Assembly: GCF_002407205.1 (NCBI RefSeq)
Contig: NZ_CP023548.1
Location: 1,202,501-1,266,500 of the forward strand
Direction: 5' to 3'
Origin: Rhodobacter sp. CZR27
GTDB lineage: Bacteria > Pseudomonadota > Alphaproteobacteria > Rhodobacterales > Rhodobacteraceae
Length of the DNA: 64,000 nucleotides
Within the stretch, counting starts at the first letter, position 1; each line of letters opens with the position of its first letter. The notes beneath the pieces are model-generated. The model worked only from the letters and a program-made list of their open reading frames with translations, was not told the DNA's origin and ran no database searches. A program made the position numbers and the translations under genes. Below, piece by piece: positions 55,232 through 63,453 of the stretch.

Positions 55232-55659
55232 TGAAAGTGCCGCCGGTCAGGACAACGGACACGACGCCCGAAAACCAGCTGAGACTGGGTGGCGACACAC
55301 AACCTGCACGTCGTGCTCGGGAACGCAAGTTTGGCTGGCATGGTCGCAGTGCGCACCTGCGCGGCCGCACCTCGTCAAGGGTGTGGACAACCGATCGTTT
55401 CGACTCGGAATCCTCCTGAGAGCTGATCACAATGAACCAGACGAGCAACGGAGGCGCTATCGCAGCAGCAAATACCCTGATCCCAAAAAAGAAAGACCCG
55501 GTCCTGAGGGAACGGGTCTCTGAAGTCGGCCGGGCGAACCCGACACTATCCTGAGGCACAAGCCTACGCGGTTCCAACGAGAACGCAAGCGGATCTCCCG
55601 GCCAATCCACAGAAACCCGGCGGCGCAGCCGCCAACCTCGATTGACGGGGAACGATACC
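55232..55659. other. Region upstream of tnsA
   Basis: About 430 bases. It holds an intrinsic terminator on the minus strand (55485-55519) and a 40-codon plus-strand frame (55432-55554) that overlaps it and is probably not a gene. The promoter of the tns operon must lie here or further left. A TTG start (55642) six codons upstream of tnsA is less likely than its ATG. Confidence 0.5.
55485..55519 (-). terminator. Intrinsic terminator facing away from tnsA
   Basis: On the minus strand, AGACCCG (55519-55513) pairs with CGGGTCT (55500-55494) and is followed by TTCTTTTTT. No minus-strand gene ends here. The signal suggests an antisense or small RNA transcribed leftward from the tnsA upstream region, or insulation of tnsA from the cargo. 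Confidence 0.55.
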
Positions 55660-56346
55660 ATGTTGACTGAACTCCAGCTGCTCTGGCGCCCGCCGAAGCC
55701 GAGCCGCGCCCAGCGGAAGATCCCGCGCAAGTCCTCGGACCACTTTCTCGGCCAACTGACCTTCGGCGAGGAGGCCGGGCAAGGACAGTGTCTCCAGTTC
55801 GAAAGCCTGCTCGAGTACAAGACGGCGCTGCTGCTGATCTATCGGCCCGGGATCGTGGACGTCCGCGAACAGGTAGGTCCGGTGATGTTCACCAAGGCGA
55901 ACGGCAAAGCTGGCAAGCACTACTTCGACTTCATCACCTATGAAGCCGCCGGTCGCCGGACCGGGGTCATGGTGAAGCCCGAGTGGCGTGCGGAGAAGGC
56001 CGAATTCCAGGATGAGGCCGCGCGGGTGCGCGCTGCTGCTGTGCCGACGGTTGTCGATCGCGTCGTGGTCGTGACCGAGCGGCAAATCCATCCCCACAAG
56101 CTGGCCCGTGCGTCCCTGTTTCACTATTGCCGGTTCGCTCAGCCCGAGCACGACAAGGTTCTGGCCTGCGCCGCCAACGACTTCGAAGGACCCGCTACCG
56201 TCCGGGACTTCTGCCGTGCGGCGGGCATCGGAGATGAAGGCTATCACGGAGCGATCCGCCTGATCCGCAAGGGCATCCTGAGGACCGACGTCGAGTGGCC
56301 CCTCAACCTCGGCAGCGTCGTCCGCCGGGGAGTGATCGCAGCATGA
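55660..56346 (+). CDS. tnsA: TnsA-like transposase endonuclease
   Basis: A 228-aa protein of the TnsA restriction-like fold. Candidate active-site residues are E48 in FESLLEYKTA, D90 in HYFDFIT and K106 in GVMVKPEW. An N-terminal basic region (PPKPSRAQRKIPRK) and a C-terminal winged-helix-like part (RDFCRAAGIGDEGYHGAIRL) complete it. TnsA cuts the 5' ends of the transposon so that it moves by cut-and-paste. The stop overlaps the tnsB start (ATGA). Confidence 0.88.
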   Translation: MLTELQLLWRPPKPSRAQRKIPRKSSDHFLGQLTFGEEAGQGQCLQFESLLEYKTALLLIYRPGIVDVREQVGPVMFTKANGKAGKHYFDFITYEAAGRRTGVMVKPEWRAEKAEFQDEAARVRAAAVPTVVDRVVVVTERQIHPHKLARASLFHYCRFAQPEHDKVLACAANDFEGPATVRDFCRAAGIGDEGYHGAIRLIRKGILRTDVEWPLNLGSVVRRGVIAA

Positions 56347-58496
56347 TGAACCAGCCTGCCTCTGCACCGATGGTTCTCGCGGAGGGCACCGAGTTCGCCC
56401 GGGGCGTCCGGACCGGAAAGGTGTACCGCGTTGCGCCCAACGGCTGCGAGGTGCTCTGGCACGAGTGGTTAAATCTCGAAACCGGCGAGGTCGTGCGCGC
56501 CATTGCGGACTTCATCCCGGCCGAGGTGATCGGCCGTGAGGTTTCGAGGGGACATCTACGGATCCTCAAGCTTCCGGAAACCATGGTCCACGGCGGGCAG
56601 GTGCCGGGCAAGTCGGTGCCGACCCAGGTGGAACTCGAGAGGGCCAGCCATCGGGAATGCTACATCCTCGCGGCGCAGCAGTTGATCGACGACGAAAAGT
56701 TGCAGGCGCGTCGCGTGGATTTCGTCCGACATTACCTAGTGATCCTCGGGCTGGGAACCAAGCTGGCGAACAAGCGGGCCGACCGCACGTCCGGAGGCTC
56801 CAAATGTGGCACGACAGTTCAGAATCGTCGTCCTCCTGAATGCGGCGAAACGATCTTCCGCTGGTGGAGCAAGTGGGCTGCGGGGTCCAGGATCCTGCAG
56901 ATGGACGGGTTCCGGAACTGCGGGCGGAAGGTGGGCGATCGCTACACCGACGAAGAGGACGAGTTCTACGGCAATGTCATCCGTATGCGCCTGCACGAGG
57001 AGCGACCGCCGATTTCCAGCATCGTCGAGAGTGTGCAGGCGGCAGTTCGCGAGGAGAACTTGCGGCGATCGGCTTTGCCGATCCCCGAAACGGTCATGCA
57101 AGTCCCGGGCTATGACTGGATCTGGATGATGATCGCGCGTCTTGCTCCGGTGGATCACAAGGTCCGGACCCGCGGCATGGCAGTTGCCTACCGGGATCTA
57201 CATACGCTCGGTCTGGGGTTGCAGGTGACCCGCGTCCTCGAGCGCGTGGAACTCGACGAGTACACCGTCGACCTCATGGTCTTCATGCGGATGCTCGAGA
57301 TCGACACCAAGCTCACACCGGAAGAGAGGCGGGCTCTCGGGCTCGACGGCACGCCGCAGCGACTGATCCTTTCGGCGGCCATCGACGTCTTCAGCGGCGC
57401 GATCGTCGGGCTGCAGATCGCGCGGGCCGGATCGGTCGAGGTGACGTTGCGCACGATCGAGATGATCTACCTCGACAAGCAGCCGATCGCCGATGCCGTC
57501 GGCGCGCGGCGCGAATGGCCGATGCATGGGCAACCGCAGACGCTCGCCCTCGACCGGTCCAACATCAACATGAGCGACATCGTCTATCTTCGCCTCAGCC
57601 ATGCCGGCATCACGAACCTGGCGGTTCCCGCCGGAAAGCCCTTCCTGAAACCCTGGATCGAGCAGTTCTTCCGGACGGTCGGGAGCCTGTTCCTCACCCA
57701 TTTCAGCGGCCGGACCTTCTCGGACGTGGTTCGTCGCGGTGAGAACGATCCGGCGGCACGCGCAACGGTGACCCTCGACGAGTTCCTGAAATGGCTCACC
57801 CGCTGGATCGTCGACACCTATCACACCCGCAAGCCCGACACCATCGGCCGGAAGTCTCCGCTCCAGACCTGGACCGAGGCGGTTGCTTCGAGCCCGCCGC
57901 TTGTGCGCACCGACCAGAAGATGCTGCGGAAGGCGTTTGGAAGCCTGCACAGCCGCAAGGTGTGCCGGGACGGCGTGACGGTCGAGGGGCTGAGATACTA
58001 TCACGAAGAGATCGCTCGCTGGTTTCTGAGCGAGACGGAACGCGACCTCGAGGTCGTCTGGTGGGACAAGAAGATTGGTGCCATCGAGGTAGGGTTGCCG
58101 GACGGGCGCTGGGTCACCGCCGAATGCGTCGACCCGAAGTGGGCGGACGCCTCCTACGACGACCTCATTCGGCAACGCCTCGCCGACAAGGAGGCCGCGC
58201 TCTTCGGTCAGGCGGACCGGGATCGCGCCATCGTCGATCTCGATATTGAGATGAACAAGAAGGCGGCCCTTCGTGGGCTCATTCCGGTTCCGCCGTCGGC
58301 GGAGGAACTCGAGAAACGCACGCGGGAATTCAGCCGGTACATGGCCAGCCCCGACCGTACCCCCGACGTATATGGCGATGTCTTCGACAACGAGGTGCCG
58401 CCCTTCATCCCCGACCAACCTGCTTCGGCGCCGGTGCCGACGCCGCATGCCTCGCACGACCCGGCATCCACTGACACAGGAGACATCATGGAATGA
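56343..58496 (+). CDS. tnsB: TnsB/TniA-type DDE transposase
   Basis: A 717-aa rve/Mu-type transposase. The N-terminal half carries DNA-binding domains (around residues 50-280). The DDE triad is D348 in AAIDVFSG, D404 in LALDRSN and E440 in WIEQFFRTVGS, so a spacing of 55 and 35 residues. A beta-barrel and the C-terminal tail follow. It binds the terminal and internal AAAGTYTGTCCCG sites and performs 3'-end cleavage and strand transfer. It is coupled to tnsA and tnsC by 4-nt overlaps. Length fits TnsB rather than the shorter TniA. Confidence 0.93.
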   Translation: MMNQPASAPMVLAEGTEFARGVRTGKVYRVAPNGCEVLWHEWLNLETGEVVRAIADFIPAEVIGREVSRGHLRILKLPETMVHGGQVPGKSVPTQVELERASHRECYILAAQQLIDDEKLQARRVDFVRHYLVILGLGTKLANKRADRTSGGSKCGTTVQNRRPPECGETIFRWWSKWAAGSRILQMDGFRNCGRKVGDRYTDEEDEFYGNVIRMRLHEERPPISSIVESVQAAVREENLRRSALPIPETVMQVPGYDWIWMMIARLAPVDHKVRTRGMAVAYRDLHTLGLGLQVTRVLERVELDEYTVDLMVFMRMLEIDTKLTPEERRALGLDGTPQRLILSAAIDVFSGAIVGLQIARAGSVEVTLRTIEMIYLDKQPIADAVGARREWPMHGQPQTLALDRSNINMSDIVYLRLSHAGITNLAVPAGKPFLKPWIEQFFRTVGSLFLTHFSGRTFSDVVRRGENDPAARATVTLDEFLKWLTRWIVDTYHTRKPDTIGRKSPLQTWTEAVASSPPLVRTDQKMLRKAFGSLHSRKVCRDGVTVEGLRYYHEEIARWFLSETERDLEVVWWDKKIGAIEVGLPDGRWVTAECVDPKWADASYDDLIRQRLADKEAALFGQADRDRAIVDLDIEMNKKAALRGLIPVPPSAEELEKRTREFSRYMASPDRTPDVYGDVFDNEVPPFIPDQPASAPVPTPHASHDPASTDTGDIME

Positions 58497-59479
58497 CCGC
58501 TTCCTCTACCACCACCCCGGCCTACATGGCGAATGCTCCGGATCCCTCCGACCCGGCGAAGTTCTGCAACTGGCTGCGCGACCGCTATATGCCGAATGCC
58601 CGCGACGATGTGTTCGTGGCGGGGCTCAAGGAGATCCTCGAGACCACGCCTGCGGGTGACCTGACGGCGGCGCCGATGCGGTTCGGCCTCGTCGACGAAA
58701 CCCGCGGGCTGCTCGTCTTCGCCGAGTCAGGCAGCGGCAAGACTTCCCTGATCAAGAGAAACCTGATGCGGGCGTCCGCGATCGGCCTCTCCGACGGACC
58801 GGGGCCGGGGAAGGCGCTGTACGTCCGCGTGCCTCCCGAAGCCACGTTGAAGGGCGTGGCCCGCGTCATCGGTGAGAAGACGGGATACCCGATCTCGCCC
58901 AAGCTGCGCACGCCCGAAGCATGGGAGATCGCCACCCACCGACTCGGCAAACTCGGGATCACGATCCTCTGCCTCGATGAGACGCATCACCTTCTGAAGG
59001 CTAAGAATGAACTGGAGGACGTGCTGCAGCGGCTGAAATCGCTGATGCAAGGAGAGAACGCACTGGCTCTGGTGGTCTCGGGGGTTCCGTCGCTCGATGC
59101 CGCGATCCGGCAGGATCGGGAAACCAGTCGTCGTTTCGCGGTGCGCATCGCGCTTCAACCTATTCGGACCCACGAGGAAAGGGGCCGGCTGAAAGACTTT
59201 ATTGCGCGGTGCTGCGCGCTCGCGAAGCTGGCGCTGCCTGACGATCCCCATCTCGTGGAGCGGCTTGCGGCGGCGACCCACGGCAGCTTCGGGCGGTCGA
59301 TCGACCTGATGCACGGCGCGATCTACCGAGCGCTGCGTCGGGGCAATGGTCGGCTGACGCTCGACGACTTCCGCCAGTCCTTCGATCTCGAACGGGGCGC
59401 GCCGGGGGTGGGCCCCTTCGGCCCCGAGGACTGGCCGTCGCTCGAGGCCCATCTGAAAGAAACGGGATGGGCGCCATGA
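58493..59479 (+). CDS. tnsC: TnsC/TniB-type AAA+ regulator
   Basis: A 328-aa AAA+ ATPase with Walker A AESGSGKTSL (77-86) and Walker B ITILCLDETHHLL near residue 160. The sensor-1 segment is LALVVSGVPSLDA, followed by arginine-rich ETSRRFAVRIALQPI. It matches the TniB family. It connects the target-site protein TniQ with TnsA-TnsB and controls target immunity. It overlaps tnsB by 4 nt and tniQ by 13 nt. Confidence 0.92.
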   Translation: MTASSTTTPAYMANAPDPSDPAKFCNWLRDRYMPNARDDVFVAGLKEILETTPAGDLTAAPMRFGLVDETRGLLVFAESGSGKTSLIKRNLMRASAIGLSDGPGPGKALYVRVPPEATLKGVARVIGEKTGYPISPKLRTPEAWEIATHRLGKLGITILCLDETHHLLKAKNELEDVLQRLKSLMQGENALALVVSGVPSLDAAIRQDRETSRRFAVRIALQPIRTHEERGRLKDFIARCCALAKLALPDDPHLVERLAAATHGSFGRSIDLMHGAIYRALRRGNGRLTLDDFRQSFDLERGAPGVGPFGPEDWPSLEAHLKETGWAP

Positions 59480-60987
59480 TCCTCCGTCCTCATCTCGCCC
59501 ATGACCGATCTGAAACCGCAATCTCCTTCGCGCGCCGCCTTGGCCAGTTCCACACCGGGCGTGGCGGCGCCCGCCGGCTGCTGGAGGACCTTGGCATCGA
59601 CCTGCGCGCCTTCCTTGCCGGCGCACCGGACGCCGTTGCAATTCTTGCGGCGGCCGCGGCCGTGGAGCCCGAGGCGCTCGCCGACAGCATGATCCGGCGC
59701 CTCGACCGCTGCCGCGAGTTTCGCGGCGAGCGCTGGACGCGCGGCTTCGTCCTGCCGGAAGGGGCTCGCTTCTGCCCGGACTGCCTGCTGGAGGATGGCG
59801 TTGCCGGGGCCGAGTGGCGCGGGATCGGCCGCATCGCCTGGCGTCTTCGACCCGTCCTGACCTGCCACCGCCATCACCGGTCGCTGATCACCCTGCCGGG
59901 TGCGGAGGCCAGTGACGATCTCGACTACCGCTTTCCCAGCGCCGCCGAACTCCGCGAGATGGCGGTCGAGACGCAGGTGCAGGTGCCGACGCCGCTGGAA
60001 ACGATGATCCTGGACCGCCTCGCCGGATCCCGGAGTGCCGGTGGATCATGGCTCGGGCTGCAGACCCTCGAGCAGGCGGTCCAGGTCTGCGAGATGGTCG
60101 GGGCGACGGTCGGGCAGGGCCCCGCGTTCGATCATGGAAGCTTCACGCCCGAGGATTGGCGAAGGGCAGGGGCGGCGGGTTTCGCGATCGCGTCCCGCGG
60201 CGAAGGTGCCGTGCGCGAGGCACTGGACGGCATAGCATCGCTGTCCACCACGTCGTCCGGCAAGGCCGGGCCGAAGGCGATCTATGGCCGGCTTTACGAA
60301 TGGCTGGCCTATGGCAGTCCGGTCGTGGACCAGGGGCCGATACGGGAGGTGCTGCGCGAGCACATTCTCGACACGCTGGCCATTGAGCCGGGGGAACTCC
60401 TGCTGGGCGAGAGGGTGGAAATCCGCCGGCTGCATTCGGTCCATAGTCTCTCCGAACGGACCGGCCTGCATCGGAAGAGGCTCCGGAAGATCCTCGTGCG
60501 AACCGGGCTGGTGTCCGAGGCCAGCTGGGACATGGCAGCGAACCGGCTGGTCTTTCCGGCGCAGCTTGCCGAGGACATGTGCCGCGATATCGTCGATGCG
60601 GTTTCGCTGCATCTCGTTCCCGAGGTCATCGGCTGTTCCCGCACGCAGGCGGAGAGCCTCCACCGGGAAGGTATCCTGCGCCCCGTCGTCGATCGCGACC
60701 TCGGGTCCGGCATCGGCAAGATCGCTTTCGCACGACGTGACCTCGAAGGTTTCCTCATGACGCTGTCGGGGTTGCCACTGGAAGTCGAAGGAGCCGACGG
60801 CGTCGTCGACTTGGTCAATGCAGCCAAGCGGACGGGCCGGACCACCGGTGATCTCGTCGCTCGCGTGCTGGCCGGGACGTTGCCTGCGGTAAGGCGGCGG
60901 GGCGATGTCGGCCTTGCGCAGATCCGGATCCGGTCGAGGGATCTCGAACCCTTGAAGGTCCTCGTTGGAGCCGCAATCTCCACCTGA
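59467..60987 (+). CDS. tniQ: TniQ/TnsD-type target selection protein
   Basis: A 506-aa TniQ family protein. The N-terminal domain has RPHLAHDRSETAISFARRLGQ and the zinc-binding FCPDCLLED (C~102, C~105) with TCHRHHRSL (C~133, H~136). The rest contains helix-turn-helix-like segments, for instance HSLSERTGLHRKRLRKILVRTGL and EVIGCSRTQAESLHREGIL. Size is like TnsD, which binds a conserved gene and directs insertion beside it. The likely target here is the 3' end of nrdJ. It is the last gene before the right end. Confidence 0.92.
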   Translation: MGAMILRPHLAHDRSETAISFARRLGQFHTGRGGARRLLEDLGIDLRAFLAGAPDAVAILAAAAAVEPEALADSMIRRLDRCREFRGERWTRGFVLPEGARFCPDCLLEDGVAGAEWRGIGRIAWRLRPVLTCHRHHRSLITLPGAEASDDLDYRFPSAAELREMAVETQVQVPTPLETMILDRLAGSRSAGGSWLGLQTLEQAVQVCEMVGATVGQGPAFDHGSFTPEDWRRAGAAGFAIASRGEGAVREALDGIASLSTTSSGKAGPKAIYGRLYEWLAYGSPVVDQGPIREVLREHILDTLAIEPGELLLGERVEIRRLHSVHSLSERTGLHRKRLRKILVRTGLVSEASWDMAANRLVFPAQLAEDMCRDIVDAVSLHLVPEVIGCSRTQAESLHREGILRPVVDRDLGSGIGKIAFARRDLEGFLMTLSGLPLEVEGADGVVDLVNAAKRTGRTTGDLVARVLAGTLPAVRRRGDVGLAQIRIRSRDLEPLKVLVGAAIST

Positions 60988-61020
60988 CGCCAAAAACGCG
61001 AAAAAGAATTTCTGCAACGA

Positions 61021-61046
61021 AAAGGGCTCGCTGCGGCGGGCCCTTT
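61021..61046 (+). terminator. Hairpin after tniQ
   Basis: AAAGGGC (61021-61027) pairs with GCCCTTT (61040-61046) 34 nt past the tniQ stop. It would end the tns operon before the right transposon end and protect the TnsB sites from transcription. Confidence 0.6.
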
Positions 61047-61083
61047 CGCTTATTCAGGGCTCACGTTCGTGTGAAGGGTCTGT

Positions 61084-61118
61084 CGGGACAGACTTTTCCC
61101 GGAAACGGGACAAACTTT
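61084..61118 (-). repeat. Internal TnsB-site-like repeats, right end
   Basis: On the minus strand AAAGTTTGTCCCG (61118-61106) and AAAGTCTGTCCCG (61096-61084). Both match the left-end motif and point the same way relative to their transposon end. Distance to the terminal site is larger than on the left. Confidence 0.8.
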
Positions 61119-61170
61119 ACCTGCAGAGCCTCAATCGCCCATTGATTCTAAAGGGAAATTAATGGGCCGC

Positions 61171-61195
61171 GGGAGCAACTTTCGCCGCAGCGACA
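61171..61195 (-). repeat. Right terminal inverted repeat of the Tn7-like element
   Basis: Reverse complement begins TGTCGCTGCGGCGAAAGTT, then GCTCCC; the single difference from the left repeat is C/G at position 20. Confidence 0.92.
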
Positions 61196-61200
61196 CGGTT
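61196..61200. repeat. Target site duplication, right copy (CGGTT)
   Basis: CGGTT follows the ACA end of the element and equals the left copy at 34225-34229. Joining the two flanks gives the pre-insertion sequence behind nrdJ. Confidence 0.9.
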
Positions 61201-61777
61201 GTTCAGGTCAGGGTTAAACGCCCTCTTCCGGTGATTTCGGCCACCCCTTGTCACGGGTATGGCACCTTTCGCCGGTAACGCCCTGAATTTCCTCAGGTGG
61301 GGCGGCGGCTCTCGTCGCCCCGCCAGGACATCCTCGAATTCGGCGGTTCCGTTGATTTTGAGAGTGGCTTCGGTGCGGCACGAGCGTCTTCGCGAGGTCT
61401 CCTCCTGGTGCGGGCACATCATCTTCCGGTGTCCGGAACAATCTGGCTCGTTGCGCTGCAGCATTCGCCGCGCTGCGACGGGCTCCAACCCAGAAGACGC
61501 TGCTCCGACTGCGGATACGAGACCTTCGCCGCCCTGGTGGCTCGTTGCGGTGAGGTCAAGGCTTCATGCTCCGGGGCTTAATCCTTCGAGGCGGTCGACC
61601 CGCCCTGCGCTCGTCTTGCGTCATCCCGGGTCCGCCAACCGATCTGATGCTCGCAGGACGCGAGGGAGCTGCGGCATCGATGTGCGGGAACCAAATCAGC
61701 GATCTGTGGAAGTGACGCCGCGCCCGGCCCAGGATGCCGCCGCCGACCGGGACCGAAGACGGAAGGACGAACGAACG
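61201..61777. other. Chromosomal flank between the transposon and the hydrolase gene
   Basis: About 580 bases. It would have been the original 3' region of nrdJ. Frames on both strands exist, but the longest minus-strand one crosses the transposon end and is not credible. No terminator or RNA gene was identified. Confidence 0.45.
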
Positions 61778-62278
61778 ATGAAGCTTTCCCGCAAGACCCT
61801 CGTCACCGGCTCCTGCCTGTCGGCAGCCGTGCTTCTCGCAGCCTGCGGCCACAGCCCGCAGGAGTGCATGGAGCGCGTGATGCACTTCGAATCCAATCGA
61901 TCCAGCCGCGACGGCATGATCGCCGTCGGCACGGTGGTGATGAACCGCGTCGAGTCTCCGCAGTTCCCCGACACCGTCTGCGGCGTCGTGGGACAGCGCG
62001 GCCAGTTCGCGCCGGGCGTCATGAAGCGGCGGATGAACCCGCAGTCGATGCCGCTCGTCCGCGAGGCCGCGACCTCCGTCCTGCAGGGCGAGCGCCATCC
62101 TCTGGTCGGCACGGCGACCTTCTTTCACACGGCCGGACATCGCTTCCCGTACGACAACATGCACTACGTCGTCGTGACGGGCGGCAATGCCTTCTACGAG
62201 AAGCGGCCGAACTACCTGGTGACACAGCCTGTGCCGCCGGAGCCGGTCGAGGGTCTGACGGGCTGGTACGGCGGCTGA
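61778..62278 (+). CDS. SleB-type cell wall hydrolase lipoprotein (chromosomal copy)
   Basis: A 166-aa lipoprotein (SAAVLLAACG lipobox) with the same domain as the transposon-borne copy: ECMERVMHFESNRSSRDGM, AVGTVVMNRVESPQFP, GQFAPGVMKRRM and FFHTAGHRFPYDNMHYVVVTGG, ending TQPVPPEPVEGLTGWYGG. The two proteins align without gaps over the mature part and differ mainly in the signal and a central variable patch. ATG 61778 follows GGAAGGACGAACG. It is probably a peptidoglycan hydrolase of the outer envelope. Confidence 0.85.
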   Translation: MKLSRKTLVTGSCLSAAVLLAACGHSPQECMERVMHFESNRSSRDGMIAVGTVVMNRVESPQFPDTVCGVVGQRGQFAPGVMKRRMNPQSMPLVREAATSVLQGERHPLVGTATFFHTAGHRFPYDNMHYVVVTGGNAFYEKRPNYLVTQPVPPEPVEGLTGWYGG

Positions 62279-62338
62279 TAACGGCGCCCCGTCACGCTCC
62301 CCTTGCCGCGCTCCCTCCCGAGGCACGCGCATCTAGCG

Positions 62339-62464
62339 ATGAACTCCCGTCGCCAGATCGGCGCGACTGGCAGAAGGGCGCAGAAAGCCACCGCGGTCGC
62401 TCCACACGGTCGCATCCGCGAGCGCAACACCTACGGCAAAGACCCCTATCCCCCGGAAGGCTAA
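62339..62464 (+). CDS. Small ORF immediately upstream of the CBASS patatin gene
   Basis: A 41-aa basic frame (NSRRQIGATGRRAQKATAVA, then PHGRIRERNTYGKDPYPPEG) that ends 7 nt before the capV start. The close spacing suggests translational coupling. Ribosome site weak. No domain recognised; it may be a leader peptide or not a gene at all. Confidence 0.4.
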   Translation: MNSRRQIGATGRRAQKATAVAPHGRIRERNTYGKDPYPPEG

Positions 62465-62471
62465 GTGAATC

Positions 62472-63386
62472 ATGAGACGTATCCTGTGCATCGATGGCGG
62501 TGGCATCAAAGGCACCCAACCCGCAGCCTTTCTGGCGGGCTTGGAAGAAGACCTTGATGAACCGATTGGCCGCTACTTCGATCTGATTGCGGGAACGTCA
62601 ACCGGGGGGATTCTCGCGATCGGTCTTGCCCTCGGCATCCGGGCCAAGACCCTTCTGGAACTCTACGAAAATCGCGGGCCGACGATCTTCGGGCCAGCGG
62701 GGGACAACAACTGGCTCGGGCGAAAGGTCCGAGATGCGCGTGCCGCCTTGCGTCACCTGGTCAAGCCGAAGCACGAGGCATCGACGCTTCGGGACGAGCT
62801 CCACGCCGTCCTTGGCGACAAGCTCATCGGCGAGGCGAAGACCCGGTTGCTGATCCCGGCCTGGGATGCCGATCAGCGAAGCGTCTACATCTACAAGACG
62901 TCACATCATCCGCGGCTCACCAAGGATTACCGGAAGCCCGCGCTAGACGCCGCGATGGCGACGTCGGCCGCCCCGACCTATTTCGCGCGCCACAAGACGG
63001 TGGATGATGTCGGGCTCCTCGATGGCGGCACCTGGTGCAATAATCCAGTGGGCGTCGCGACCGTAGAAGCGATCTCGATGCTTGGCTGGTCTCCGCAGGT
63101 CCTGCACATCCTGAGCCTCGGCTGTGTCGACGAGGTCTACATGCTGCCTGAATCTCCCGGCAAGGCCGGTCTTGGGTTGAAGGCGCTCAGCCTTCTCATG
63201 GACGGCCAGTCTCGCGGTGCGCTCGGCATTGCCCGTCATTTGACAGGCGATCCGCATGACCGGACGGCTGTTCACCGGTATTCGCCGAGCGTGCCGGACG
63301 GGTTCTTTTCCCTCGACGGCACCACAAGATCCAGAGGCTCAAGGGGCTTGGTGCCTCCAGCGCCCGGCACGCCAGCCCCACCCTGA
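62472..63386 (+). CDS. capV: CapV-like patatin phospholipase, CBASS effector (3' end frameshifted)
   Basis: A patatin-type effector. The oxyanion glycine loop is CIDGGGIKGTQ, the nucleophile is S43 in AGTSTGGIL and the catalytic Asp is D184 in LLDGGTWCNNP. CapV is activated by cyclic nucleotides and destroys the inner membrane to stop phage spread. As read, the protein is 304 aa with an odd tail after FFSLDG. In the +2 register from about 63320 the sequence continues IQRLKGLGASSARH and PTLTPIFFQQPAAQFVPVHQ to a TGA at 63455-63457 that overlaps the CD-NTase start, the normal family ending. A single lost base near 63318-63325 explains this. Confidence 0.88.
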   Translation: MRRILCIDGGGIKGTQPAAFLAGLEEDLDEPIGRYFDLIAGTSTGGILAIGLALGIRAKTLLELYENRGPTIFGPAGDNNWLGRKVRDARAALRHLVKPKHEASTLRDELHAVLGDKLIGEAKTRLLIPAWDADQRSVYIYKTSHHPRLTKDYRKPALDAAMATSAAPTYFARHKTVDDVGLLDGGTWCNNPVGVATVEAISMLGWSPQVLHILSLGCVDEVYMLPESPGKAGLGLKALSLLMDGQSRGALGIARHLTGDPHDRTAVHRYSPSVPDGFFSLDGTTRSRGSRGLVPPAPGTPAPP

Positions 63387-63453
63387 CCCCCATCTTCTTC
63401 CAGCAACCTGCCGCGCAGTTCGTGCCTGTGCATCAACTCAAACGGAACGCGGC

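Larger units (their letters stand above)
34230..61195. mobile_element. Complete Tn7-like transposon carrying defence cargo
   Basis: A 26,966-bp element bounded by 25-bp terminal inverted repeats with a single mismatch (left 34230-34254, right 61171-61195) and a perfect 5-bp duplication CGGTT. Both ends start TGTCGCTGCGGCGAAAGTT and contain further internal copies of an AAAGTYTGTCCCG motif. The transposition operon tnsA-tnsB-tnsC-tniQ (55660-60987) is intact. Insertion is just behind nrdJ, comparable to Tn7 behind glmS. Cargo between 34.5 and 55.2 kb is mostly predicted antiviral genes plus decayed IS and host genes. No CRISPR-Cas genes are present, so this is not a CRISPR-associated transposon. 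Confidence 0.93.

Noticed and set aside
55432..55554. 40-codon plus-strand frame upstream of tnsA
   Set aside because: It overlaps the minus-strand terminator, has no ribosome site and no recognisable similarity.
34230..61195. CRISPR-associated transposon (CAST)
   Set aside because: No Cas genes, repeats or spacer arrays occur between the ends; targeting must be by TniQ.
61159..61488. Minus-strand 109-codon frame with CPHQ and RTEATLKING segments
   Set aside because: It runs across the transposon end and target duplication, so it cannot predate the insertion; no family recognised.
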